Shown: positions 48,423 to 60,119 of the stretch, piece by piece | How positions within the stretch are numbered: the stretch's first letter is position 1 | How the letters are laid out: every line of letters begins with the position of its first letter | DNA from: Circinella minor | Taxonomy: Eukaryota > Mucoromycota > Mucoromycetes > Mucorales > Lichtheimiaceae | Assembly (NCBI GenBank): GCA_016758965.1 | Contig: JAEPRB010000033.1 | Coordinates: 186,001 to 250,000 of the forward strand | Length of the DNA: 64,000 nucleotides | Reading direction: 5' to 3' | Position numbers and translations under genes: made by a program | Notes under the pieces: generated by a model | The model's database searches: none | The model's input: only the letters and a program-made list of their open reading frames with translations | Told to the model about the DNA's origin: nothing

Positions 48423-49892
48423 TTAATTGTTATTCCCTTCTCTTATCATATCCGTACCTTCATTGTTTTCAATGCTACTAGTATTCCTACTACTGGTTGT
48501 ACTAGAAGGGCTTGTAGCAATTATAGTAGCAGCCATTTCTTCATCCGGTCCTTCTGAAATCCCTTGTTGTCGTGCAAGTTTTGCCCAAACTTAAATAATA
48601 TTTACAGTTTTGTATACAATTTAGTTAAGGCTTGTGTTTATTTGTCATTACTTTATCGTTACCATAAAAAAGAAAATTATAAGAAAAGATAACGTACTTA
48701 AACCACATGCGTTACATAAGGTTCGTGGACCCATTGGACCTTTCCGCCACTCTGGCGTTTCAGTACTAATTATATAATATCCATCACAAGTCAGTTTGTT
48801 AAAAGATAAGGATCCTTTTTATTTCTTAATGTTCGCCATCTCATAGAAAGTATGTACTTTACCTCTGACACGAATGACACTGTTTTGTTGTATTTGCTGA
48901 ATGTTCCTACATATAGTATAAAAACAGCACACTTATGTTATTACATATTATTGTAATTATATATATATATAAATTACCCTGGCTCGTTTCGGTTGTTGTT
49001 GTCGCTGTAATTGCTGTGAAGTTAAAGATTTTGGTGTTGGAGAAGGTGAAGAAGGTGAAGACGATAGTATTGTTTGTTGCTGTTGCTGTGAGTGATAATG
49101 ATCTAAATTTGCAGTTGTATTTGTTATTGGCGAGCTGAAGTTGGGTGACGTATTAGAACTTATAATAGTTTTACTATTATTATGAGTAGTGTTTATGTTT
49201 GAGAACCTTTGCTCTTTTTCTAACCATTGTTCTTTTGCATCATCTAAGGTATGTAACATTCTTTTTGTTGTATCAATAAGGGCATCAATATGAGGTAATT
49301 CGTCATGTTTGGTATGGGTTGTTAAAGTATCACTGATTTTACGAGAACAAGTATAAACCTAGTTTTATATTATAAATGTGTGCTTTAGTATATTTTATGC
49401 GAAAAAATTAATTCTTTTATATGAAAAGAAAGGGGCGAGAAAGAGGAAGGAGAAATATCGAGTCCAGGAGAAAGATAAGTTTTCTTTTTAATTTTTAATT
49501 ACCAAATTCATATCTTGTTCAACACGTTCCTTATTTATTCTTCTTGATCTTGGCTGACTTTCGTATTGTTGTTGTTCTACTTCTCGATCATCCCTGTACC
49601 GCCTTGTTAAATATGTAAAACAATTGATAAAGTGTCAAAAAGGAGAAAAAGAAAAAAAAAAGGGGGAGGGAAAGAAGCATGAGCAACTTTAGTAAACCCC
49701 CTTCACATGACAGGTTGATATATGAATTATGAGCTTTATAGAATAATCTAGTTTTTTTTGTTACCTGACAGGACGGTGATGGTAATATTGTTGTTGTTGT
49801 TGTTGTTGGAAACGCGTTGTTGTTGGTGACAACGATGACGACGAAGAAGTTTTTCCATTGATATTATCTCGAGATGATGGTTCTATTATCAT
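48423..49892 (-). CDS. GATA-type zinc-finger transcription factor (WC-2/NsdD-like finger)
   Basis: Six exons on the minus strand (49765-49892, 49503-49593, 48978-49358, 48863-48906, 48698-48765, 48423-48589) encode 292 residues. One fungal type (C-x2-C-x18-C-x2-C) GATA finger is assembled across three exons: QCHSCQ | [23 protein letters not shown] | IWAKLARQQ, with Cys at 210, 213, 232 and 235. The TPEWRKGP loop and GLxWAK tail are shared with white-collar-2 and NsdD classes. Before the finger come an N-terminal Ser/Gln tract, a helical region ([20 protein letters not shown]) and a Gln/Ser/Pro-rich linker. No PAS domain is visible, so a light-receptor partner role like WC-2 is not supported. 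The start at 49892 was chosen because upstream in-frame codons only translate a pyrimidine-rich leader. DNA binding to GATA sites in the nucleus is expected. Confidence 0.86.
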
Positions 49893-50532
49893 GATAATAT
49901 TAGGCACAAAATGAAAACAAAAAATTGAAGGAAAAGAAGAAAAAAACAAAAAAAAAAGTAAAACAAAAAGGAAGAAGACAGAAAAAAAGAAAAAACGAGA
50001 AGTTAAGAGAACAAAGAAAATGCGTTTTGCGTTGGGTAACACCAGCAATCAAATTATAAAACCTTTTTTTTTTATTTATTTTACCATACTTGTGTAAACA
50101 CCCACCCACTCACACTATACCCTTGAAATTGTGTAATTTTAACAAACAAGTAATATATCAAGTATTACTTTAAAAGAATATCGTAATAGTGAAAATGATT
50201 GCCATTGATATTAATATTAATATTAATATTATTATTTTTACTTTTTATATTGTGATCTGCGTTGTCTTACTAAAGAACTCCTTTCTTCATGTGTTTTTAC
50301 TAATGGCACTCAAAAGTTTTAGTTTGGTGATATTTCACGATAAGAATAAATTGACAACTCATTCGGTAAGCTATCCGACACGCCCAAAGCTGCCATGCGA
50401 CAAAACAAGATTTCGGAGTAACATTCTCATAACTTGTCTCCCAAAAAAGTTTTTTTTTTTGACTTCGTGTGTTACAGACTTTCTTTTTTTTTTTTTTTTT
50501 TTTTTTTGAAACAAACTTAATAAAAAACCATA
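49893..50532. other. Divergent promoter region (GATA gene / SFM1)
   Basis: 640 bp between head-to-head genes. Pyrimidine-rich tracts precede each start on its own strand (purine-rich on plus at 49920-50020 for the GATA gene; a T21 run at 50487-50507 before SFM1). An ATTAATATTAATATTAATATTATTATT tract lies near 50208-50235. Confidence 0.5.
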
Positions 50533-51339
50533 ATGGCAAAATTCGTGGTAGATCACATGGAAGACGGCATGCACGAATGGTGTGTGTTAGAATATAAACA
50601 CATGATTTCAGTTGTAGGAAAAGAAAATATGCATTTCTCTTCCTTATCCGATGCTTGTTTAGCTAGCATGCCTGAAGAATTGAAAGAAGCTTATTGTCAT
50701 AAAGAAAATGTATTGAATTTACCCGGTGTTGATCCCAAAGATGTTTGTCTTTTAGATCCTTCTGCTACTGAACCTTTGAAGCCTGAGGATGGTGACACTT
50801 TTAAATACTTTTTATTTGGCGGTATTTTGGGCGACGATCCACCAAGAGGTAAATAAATGATATAAAAATTTTTATGCATTTTTAATGTAACGCGCTAATA
50901 ATTATAATATTAAATTATTATTAGATCGTACCAAAGAATTGCGTAAGCTTGGATTCGCTAATAGACATTTAGGTCCTGTTCAAATGTCAACAGATACTGC
51001 TGTTAATGTTACTAAGCATGTTGTTGATAATAAAGGTAATTGTTTTTTTTGGGGTTGTCATGGTAATAGAGTATTGTTGTTAAGGGGAAACATAAAGGAT
51101 GGAATACTCATCATTTTGGGTGTGACAATATAGTTCCCTTGGATCAAGTACCTTATATTGATGGTCCTGAAGTATTCTTTTCAAAACATGAATCTGTTAA
51201 CATGCCATTCCGTTATATTGCTGAAACCAAAGAAATCATCACTAAATCTGGTGAAAAGAAGTCTATTCGTAAACCCATTATGCCACCTGGTATGTTGGAG
51301 CTTTTGAAAAAGGATAGTGAACAATCATTAGACTTTTAA
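50533..51339 (+). CDS. SFM1: SFM1-type SPOUT protein arginine methyltransferase
   Basis: Three exons (50533-50848, 50925-51035, 51134-51339) encode 210 residues, matching the yeast protein length. Yeast Sfm1 is a SPOUT-fold enzyme that monomethylates an arginine of ribosomal protein Rps3 in the cytoplasm. Landmarks are FVVDHMEDGMHEWCVLEY at the N-terminus, VCLLDPSAT, the knot region FGGILGDDPPR|DRTKELRKLG across the first intron, RHLGPVQMSTDTAVNVTKHV, VPYIDGPEV and the C-terminal MPPGMLELLKKDSEQSLDF. Splice phases are 1/1. Nothing is missing relative to the family as I know it. Confidence 0.92.
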
Positions 51340-51725
51340 TATTGTCGTTCCTTCTTTCCCGCAATCCACCATTTTTTCGTTATAGTCTATTATTTTTAAT
51401 TTTTAAGTTTTTTTCCATGTAATAATCATCTTCACTATTGTTATTATTATTTTTTTTTATACTTTTATTATTTGAAAGAAAAAAAAAGTTTCATTGTACA
51501 GTACATAAAATAATATATTCCACACACCTATAAATATACAAACGTATTATTATAATCTATTTAAAAAAGCATACCATGACGCTAACTGGTAGAGGAAAGT
51601 GTAAAGTGGCATAAATTAAAAGAGCGGAAGACGGAGCAACGCGAGCTTTTTTTGTTTTTTACTTTATAATTTCTACTTTGCTTCCTAAAATATATTAATT
51701 ATATATTCTTATATACATAACTAAT
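51340..51725. other. Spacer
   Basis: 3' region of SFM1 and leader of the PCI-domain gene. It is AT-rich, with no feature. Confidence 0.5.
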
Positions 51726-53748
51726 ATGAGGGCCATTCAAATATATTTAAACAACATAAATCAACAAACTTATTCAGAAAATGGTCAAAGATTGGCACAC
51801 TTATTGTCGCTATCGCATTCACACGTCGAGAGTTTACTTGGATTGGACTTAAATGTAAGCTATAGAATTTTATATACTCTTTTTTTACGCATACACCAAG
51901 CTAAACACAATGAGAGAACTGTATATAGTTGTCATTAGTTTACATGAAATACTTATAAAGCAACTAACGGTGTTCTTTATTCTGTTTGACAAAAAAAAGC
52001 TTAATTCTATTGATAGTCTTTGTAGTAATACTTGTATGTCACCATGGGACGATGTTACTGCGTTACATTTACGAACAATGATTTATCAATCTCAAAATAA
52101 ACATGCTTTAGCCTTTCAAGCACAAAAAGAACTAGTACAGTAAGTAATTCTTTTTCTTTCTGTAGAATATTTTACATGTGTGAATTGTAAATTGAATTGG
52201 GAAGGAAAAAAAAAGAAAAAAAAAAGTAGTACTAGATCAAGAATTCATTTATTAATATTATTATCTAGAGTATTTCAAAGAGCCATGTCAAACCTTACAC
52301 GGTGGTGTTTACCAGTTTTATATGTTTTGAATAATGAATTACGAGCACTTGCTCGAGAGGTATATCTCATATATGTTTGGATCACATCATAAATATAAAT
52401 ATATATACATAGATGTAGCTAATATACTTTTAATATTGTTAATAGGCTGATTTACATACTAAAATAACATTAGCTGATGAGGAAGAAGGGGGTGGAACAG
52501 GAGAAGAAACAACACAACGAAAAAAATTAGAGGAGGCAGCTAATGTGATGAGTAAATCATTTACACTTTGTATCACAGATAGGAATCTAGGACATTCATC
52601 TAAAAAATTTGGAACGTATCGTATGGTTGGTCTACTTTTTCGAACTTATTTTCAGGTAATATCATTGTATGTGTACGCATGTGTGTATATAATCGTGGAT
52701 GATTGAAAGGAAAAAAAAGAAGGTCTAATATAAATATCTCTAGTTAAAACAACAAAATCTTTGTAAAAATATTTTACGAGCTGTTCGAGCAGCAGATTTA
52801 CCAGAAATTGATGAATTCCCTAAATGTGATCGTGTTACTTTTCGTTATTATCTTGGTCGCTTATACTTTTTACAAGAAGAGTATAGCAAAGCTGAACATG
52901 AATTAGATTTAGCATTCCGTGAATGTTCTAATACAAGTAGAAAAAACAAAGAGTATGTATATATATATATCTTTTTGGAAAAGGAGAGAAAAGGAAATAC
53001 ATAGCTAAAAAGATAGATGGATTGGGAAAGATGACAAAATTAATCCATATATATTGGTTAGATTGATATTGCAAACACTTTTACCTATACGGTTAATGAG
53101 AGGTGTTATGCCAAGTAATGCGTTATTACAACGATTTCCGAAAATCAATAACATATATTCAAAGATTGTAATTGCCATTAAAACTGGTAATATCAATGTT
53201 TTCATACAACAATTACAACATGTAGATCATATATTATTTCGTCAAGGAACTTATTTAGCTGTAGAAAAGGCACAAAATATTGCAATGAGACAATTATTTC
53301 GTAAAGTGTAAGTTTGAATCAGTATTAATATAAGTGCTAGTTTTATCCGTAGAAAAAAGAAACAGAAGAAAAAAGAAAGATCGTTGATCCTTTTTTTGTT
53401 TTTTATATATTTTTTTTTCTAGATATATACAAGGTGGATGTAATCCCCGTATACCTATAACTGTGTTTCAAGCAGCATTAAAAGTATCTGGAATGGACGT
53501 GGATTTAGCAGAAACTGAATGGATGTTAGCAAACATGATTTACAAGGTATCAAAAAAAAGGGTGTTAGGGTCGTCATGGGAAAAATAAGAAGGAAGAATA
53601 AAAAAAAAATTAATTTTATGATTTTTTATTTTTTATATAGGGTTATATGAAGGCATATTTGTCTCATGAAAAAATGTTTGCAGTTCTTAGTAAGACAGCC
53701 CCATTCCCTAAAGTATCCAGTATTCCTTTACAAACTATAATTCAGTAA
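51726..53748 (+). CDS. THP1: THP1 / PCID2-type PCI-domain protein (TREX-2)
   Basis: Eight exons (51726-51854, 52000-52139, 52269-52359, 52446-52655, 52744-52952, 53062-53307, 53423-53546, 53641-53748) encode 418 residues. The helical N-terminal part includes WDDVTALHLRTMIYQSQNKH and RWCLPVLYVLNNELRALARE. The centre shows KFGTYRMVGLLFRTYFQ, then FRYYLGRLYFLQEEYSKAEH and the LILQTLLPIRLMRGVMPS block diagnostic of PCID2/Thp1/CSN12-like proteins. The C-terminal PCI winged helix (GMDVDLAETEWMLANMIYKGYMKAYLSHE) follows. Thp1 with Sac3 forms the TREX-2 complex linking transcription to mRNA export at nuclear pores. The COP9-like Csn12 is the main alternative, being a close paralogue family. All junctions are GT-AG and phase-consistent. 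Confidence 0.85.
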
Positions 53749-54593
53749 TAATAATGACAATAAAAAGATCGTGCAGATTTTTATAATATTACATCTATTG
53801 TTTGTTCAATCTCATGTTTTGTTTATCATTGCTCAAATACGTCTACTATATCTTTCTATTATATAATGATCGTTTAGGTGGCAAAAACTTGCTCTTGACC
53901 CATTCTCCCCCCGTTTGACCTGTTTATTTTCAGCAACAGTTATTCTGTTCATATTGGTATTTTGGTATTAGGACTTAATTTACGTTGAAATTAAAAGTAC
54001 CATGTTTATTTTTATAAGAATAGAAACCTTAAATACGATTGAGGGATTTAGACTGTTTGAAAACGTAACCTGTAAGACCTATTTATTATTATTAATTGTT
54101 CAATGTAGTTTTGTTAAGCTAGATTCAAGATAGTAACTGTCCATTAGTTTATTTAGACATATAACCATTTTTCGGTCCATGATAACTCATGTTTTTGCTT
54201 TTTTTTTTATATATAATGGTAACATGGTTCGCCTTCCTACTTATCAGAAATATTGTTGGAGCTCGTTTTATAGTTTCCAGAATATGCATTATAAAGATGG
54301 CAGTTATATTTACAAGGTGCATATTATACTCTAAAATCAATTGATGTATACCAAACTTTCTATCTTAAAACTGGGTAATATCCGATCATAAGAAATGTTT
54401 TGCCACGTAGCATGTAATACGCCTTTATCTCCCGTTCGGGAAATAATTATCTTCAAACATATATAACAACTTCATTTACTCCCTATTATTGTTAATCACA
54501 TAGAAACAAACAATTATAAAAAATCTGAACCCATCCTTTTTTTTCTTTCTACATAATTATTTTTGTTTCTTCTCAATTCTATTATCTACAGGA
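53749..54593. other. Intergenic region upstream of the P450
   Basis: 845 bp, AT-rich. A CTACAG three bases before the P450 start could be the acceptor of an intron in the untranslated leader. No other feature was seen. Confidence 0.5.
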
Positions 54594-56943
54594 ATGGATT
54601 TTTTTACAATTAATTCTTTCATACCTATCAATGATTTTATTATACCAGTAGTAATCTTACCAGGAATAATTGCAGCAGTTTGGTATATTATCAAATGGAT
54701 ATTCTTTTTCGAATCCCACTTTTCAAAACAAAGAAAGTTCATTAGGAATATCCCTGTACCAAAAGGAAGAATTCCGTATTTTGGTATGTTATCAACATTT
54801 ATGAGCTAAACGGAAGGAAGAAGAAGAAAAAATTATTCATATTCTTATCATATCATTTTATTATACTTTATGTCTCTAAACAAATAAAAATATAAATTGT
54901 TATCATTTACTTGTAGGTCACTTATTTGCATTAATGCAGTCTATCACTGTCCAGACTGCAATTTGGCAGAAAGAATTAGGTACATATTATATATATATAG
55001 CATTTGCAACCTAATAGTAGCAAAGTAAACTGTTATCAGCTTTAACATTATGTTCTTCAAATAAACATTAGTAAAAATGCTTATACTATCACATAATACT
55101 TTGTACATGGAAAAAAAGATCTATACTAATATGTACTATTATTAGGTCCCATCATGAAAATATATGTTGGTGTACAACCTTGGTTAGTAATTGGCGATCC
55201 ATATTTAGCACATGAAATACTTGCTGTCAATGGTAATATTACCTCCAATCGTCCATATTTGACATTTTCGCATAAATTCTATGCTCCAAATCAGCGAGGA
55301 GTTCTGTTCCCAAATCCAAATAATAATTGGAAAAAAACTCGCGCCGCAGGTAAAAATAAAAATTAACGATTAGACTGATTAATAGATGTGTTCCTTACAA
55401 TTATAAATATGATATTATTAATAATTAAACGATATGATTGACGAAAATAGTTTTACGAATGTTTTCTTCTAAAGCCACTGCACTCGAGCGATTTCGTATT
55501 CATGAACTAGAAGCAGATGCACTAATTAATCGTATATTAACATCAACTGCTAAAAATAGCGAAAAAAATGGAATCGACTTATTACCTGAATTTCAACTTG
55601 TATTTGCAAATGTGATTCTTACTCTTGTCTATAGCAAACGAGTATCATCCATTGATGACCCTATATTTAAAACCCTTGCATCTATCATGACCCACGGGTT
55701 AGATAATGTGGATATCAAAAAAGAACTTAAAGTATTTCTACCCATATTCTCAATTCTTGATTATATTTTCTCTCACTCAGGAATGAAATGGTGTGTTCAA
55801 GATCTTGCCAATCCTTTATATTTGCGACTGATCAAGGAAGCATTAGAAAATGGCGACTCAAATTGTTTTGTTAAGCAATTAAAGCAAATGCAACATGTGG
55901 ATGATGATGAGCTATTAGTCACGGTGAGCGATTTAGCAATAGCAGGGACTGATACACCAGCCATTGAACTCATGTGGACAATACTGATTTTATGTCGTTA
56001 TCAAGATGCACAACGAGTTTTACGAGATGAAGTAGATACGTTCATTGTTAAACATAAAAGGCTGCCTGCATTTAATGACCGTGAAGAATTACCACATTTG
56101 ATATCGACACAAAAAGAATGTATGCGTTATCGACCACCCATATTTTTTGGTTTGACACATGAAACTTCGAAAGATTGTAAGTAAACAAAATAATAATAAT
56201 ATAATTCTACTACTACTACTACTACTACTACTACTATTATTATTATTATGTATGAAAAAGTGTGATATTTTTTCTTTTTTATATTATTATTACAGAATAA
56301 TTAATTGTGCATACATATATATATATATATATAGTAACATGTCGTGGTTATTTTATCCCGCAAGGAACTGTTATTGCTAGTAACATGCGAGGAATGCATA
56401 TGAATCCTGATATTTATGAAGAGCCAGAGAAATTTATACAAGATCGCTTTACTCACAAGTCAAATAAGCCCTTGTCTGCGCTTGCCAATGGTCCTATTCA
56501 AGAAAGAGATCAGTTTAGTTATGGATGGGGCAGGTAAAACTAAAAAGATTTTTTTCTACTGTTTTGATAATATGAATAATAGATATTTAAGGGTAATAAT
56601 GATCATTTTTCTTTTTCTTTTTTCAATAATTAAAGACGGTTATGTCCTGGTGCGCATTTGGTAAATAACAAAAAAAAAAAGAAATATAATAAGACGTAAT
56701 TTTGTATGCTTATCAATTTCTTTAATGGAGAACATAAATTTATTTAATTTATTATATTAGGCCGAGGTACAAATCTTTACTGTCTTGGTTCGCCTAGTCG
56801 CAAAATTAAAAATAGAACCAAAAGTTGATCGACATGGAAATACATTTTTTCCGGACCTTGACAAGCATCAAGAAACTGGTGTTATGGTGATGCCTACAGA
56901 TCGTATTGTTCGTATAGTTAAACGTGAGGATGCTTTACTCTGA
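54594..56943 (+). CDS. Cytochrome P450 monooxygenase, membrane anchored
   Basis: Seven exons (54594-54783, 54917-54979, 55146-55349, 55451-56176, 56335-56533, 56636-56660, 56761-56943) encode 529 residues. An N-terminal hydrophobic helix (PVVILPGIIAAVWYIIKWIF) anchors it to the ER, followed by a basic stretch and IPVPKGRIPYFGHL (proline-rich hinge). The I-helix has AGTDTPAIE (residues 317-325). The ExxR pair is E375/R378 (KECMRYRPP). The heme loop FSYGWGRRLCPGAHLAE spans three exons; its Cys464 is in a 25-bp micro-exon. The haem-thiolate enzyme needs a P450 reductase, and its substrate cannot be predicted. Intron 4 contains an ACT/ATT triplet microsatellite (56206-56250) and a TA run just before its acceptor. 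An inverted-repeat element begins 115 bp after the stop. Confidence 0.92.
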
Positions 56944-57057
56944 TGTAATAGGTTTATATTACTGTTTTTTTTCGGCATTGATTTTCTAGATATTTAGTTG
57001 TGGTTTTTTTTCTGGTCTACTCTTAAATAGTTAACGAGGCTGTATAATATTACTATA

Positions 57058-57580
57058 CAGGATTTTGCACTCATTTCCGGACACAACCCCCATTTTTTCC
57101 GCTTATGAGAGTAATTTTTTTCGCTAATGATATGTGATTTTTTTGCTTATAATGGCAATTTTTTTTTGCTTATGATATGCTATATTTTCGCTTATAATGG
57201 CGGTGTTTTTCGCTTATGGTAGCATTAATCTTCGCTTATGATATGTGATATTTTTCGTTTATAATACGTATATAATTTTCTTACTTATGAGGTCTAAGAG
57301 ATTTACTTGTGAAGATTAGAGATGTACACAAATCATAGGGGGAGTTTTTCACGACTAGTATCATTTTTTTTTTGTATTTGCTGCACCTGCTTTTATGGGA
57401 TTAATAAAGTATTACCTATCATAAACAAAAATTAATGCTAACATAAGCGAAAATATAGCGTAACATAAGCAAAAAAAACTGCCATCATAAGCGAACAAAA
57501 TCACATATCATTAGCGAAAAAAATAACTCTTATAAGCGAAAAAATTAAGGGTTGTGTCTGGAAATGGGTGTAAAATCCTA
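57058..57580. mobile_element. Inverted-repeat DNA element, copy 2
   Basis: A 523-bp relative of the element at 40385-40929, flanked by TA. The left end is CAGGATTTTGCACTCATTTC. The right end reads TAGGATTTTACACCCATTTC as reverse complement, with the terminal base and several others diverged. The arms again hold TTTTTCGCTTATGAT-type units, and the centre shares GAGGTCTAAGAGATT and the CACCTGCTTTTATGGGATTAA block. Arm divergence is higher than in copy 1, so this copy is older. It lies in the 3' flank of the P450 gene. Confidence 0.85.
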
Positions 57581-60119
57581 TACATACCTTTATATGGAAA
57601 CTCGTTTTACTGTTACAATTTATTCGTTATCTTACCTATTAGTAGAAAAAATATAGATTTATATGTTTATACTACTATTATGTTTATAGTTAAGATAACG
57701 CTATAATTAAAGTAGGTGTCGACAATATTTTATATTGCACATAGTATGAATGATTGTTGCGAATAAAAACCTTTAAATAGCCAATATTTTTAACAGGGTT
57801 GAAAGTCAACAAGCAGTGGTATAGCCAATAAGGCACAATAACTTTTAAAAATAAACTTTATATTATTATCATTATGTCTATGCTACAGAGAAACTTTAAA
57901 AAAAGCAAAACTAAATAATATTTATATGGAGATAATTATTATTTTTTAATGAAAATCGTTTTTTTTAATGAAGATCCCTTTTTAATTTTTCTGTATACCA
58001 GAGAAGATCTCTATTCAATATGTATAACCAGCTTATATTTTCTCTTTTTGATTAATAGACATATGCACTACTAGTAAAACTTTTTTAAAAGTCGCTCATA
58101 GATATACTAGTAATCTTTCTTAGATTAAAAAAGGATTGTGAGCTTGTATTTATTTTTTACCGTTAACTTCACTTTAAATTTAGTTAAAGTAATGACAGTA
58201 TAAAATTTTGCATGATGAAGATTCTAATTAAACCCATTATAAAATATTATATATTCTAGACCTGTCTCGTTAACAATAAGGCCGGTTACTATATATCTTA
58301 TCAGATATTACAAGCATTATTACGTATATCAATAATTACGACCTATCTAATATTTCTAACTCCTGTCAAAAAATGTTATGTTGAATTCATCATTAGCATT
58401 TCACATTACTTATTGGATAAATATATATCATTAAACTTTGTAAGTTAATAATAATTTTCAATTTATACCGCCCCAAAATATAAGATCAACATTCCGAATT
58501 CTTTTTTAAGTTTCTATCTGTCTTGCTTACTAAATCATAAGCTTTCCGCTCTTGATACAACTAGCTATAAACTAATGGAGAGTCTAAAGACAGATTTGGT
58601 AAGAGCCATTTAGAAAGATAACTGTCTTTAGTAGTAAGCTCAAGAATTAAAGATGAGCATGGTGAAGTAAGCTTAGCATTGTGTGTACAAGCACATATAC
58701 AACTTCAAATTCAAAGAAGCGTTTTTTGGTTCTGCCTAATGATTGTCACACATGGGTTTAAATAGCAGGATTCATACTTTTTTTTTCCCTGTAGAACTTT
58801 TCAATTTATATTTAATAATCAGTAATGAAAATCAAAATCAAAAGAATCATGTATATATGTATACATATTTATAGTTCATTCATATTATTACTTTTTTACT
58901 TGCTTTGGTCCTTGATTTGTTTATCAACTTTTATAGACTAATCTATCCTTCAGCTATTACTCAAAAGTTTTTATATTCCTCAAGAAATAATTTATTTCGA
59001 TTCATTTCTGTAAAAAAAAATCTCATTTTTTTTTCTTTCAGTTCGTGTGATATATATAGAAAAGTTGGTAAAGTATTGCACAGCTCAAAAGAAAATGAGA
59101 CATTGAAGTTTGTGTGTCCTAATACTTTAATTGGTAAATATGGGATTTCTAAACAGGATACATATCTCTTTATTTTCGGATGATTTCTCTAGTAATCTCC
59201 GAGAAAGTATAAGGTTTTTTAAGGGACAAACTGTAACACATTGTAACTAGCTTTTTAATACTGCATTTGGTATTGTTCTTTGGGGTATTGTACTTTTTTA
59301 TTTTTATTTTTATTGCTGACTTTTATTTGTCTCAGAGATTTTCTTTAAAAAGAATGAACATAAGAAAATGATTTGAACTTCAAAAAAAGTAAAGCAATTT
59401 TGTTGGGGCAAAAGTAAAAAGACAGTGGGAAGTTAATAAAATTTTTATTAACCTATAACAATAACGATGACCTTTTGTCTTTCTCTTCTTTTAACTTGAA
59501 CAAATATATATATATATCCCTTTTTTTTCATTTTTAAATCATATCAGCTCAACCAACTTTCTTATAAAAGGGAGTTGAACAAAAGTCGGATTTGAATTTT
59601 TTTTTTTTTGAGAGAACCCAAAAAAAAGGTGGTATGTGCGTTAAATGATGGGTACGTGCACACAAAAACAAGCAATAAAACTCAACAGTTACTACATTAG
59701 CAACAGACTAATAATATATTATATGTTAAAAAAATAGCAATTCCGATAATCGATCACCGGGACGAATTGTACTTATTCGTAGTGTGTGAAAGTGTTACAC
59801 TATTCATGGAAAAAGGAGTTGCTTTATAAGAAGGAGATCAATGATAAGGGCTAGCCCATCAAAAAGTATTCGTTGGGTGATTATTATGATTGTTTTAGCA
59901 ATGCATCAGAAAAGGGCTTCTTTCGCTGTTGATAACATTTAAACGCGTTTTTTCTGCTGTAATTTTTCCCATCTGCTCTTTCTCTTTTATCTCATTCTTT
60001 TATTTTATTTTTATTTTGCTTTCCGCGCTCATTCTTCTTGCTTTCTTCTTCTTTTTTTTTTTTTTTTTTTTATACCCCAACAAAAAAAAATAGTTCACAT
60101 ATTATCTCAAGAACAAAGA
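57581..60119. other. 2.5 kb AT-rich region, no gene
   Basis: Upstream of glycogen synthase. The only open frame of note (58905-59183, 92 codons) has no family resemblance and contains an A/T homopolymer. A pyrimidine-rich leader and T run (60050-60072) precede the glycogen synthase start. Confidence 0.5.

Noticed and set aside
58905..59183. 92-codon plus frame upstream of glycogen synthase
   Set aside because: No ATG-supported, family-like sequence; hydrophobic and homopolymer-derived residues; no splice context.
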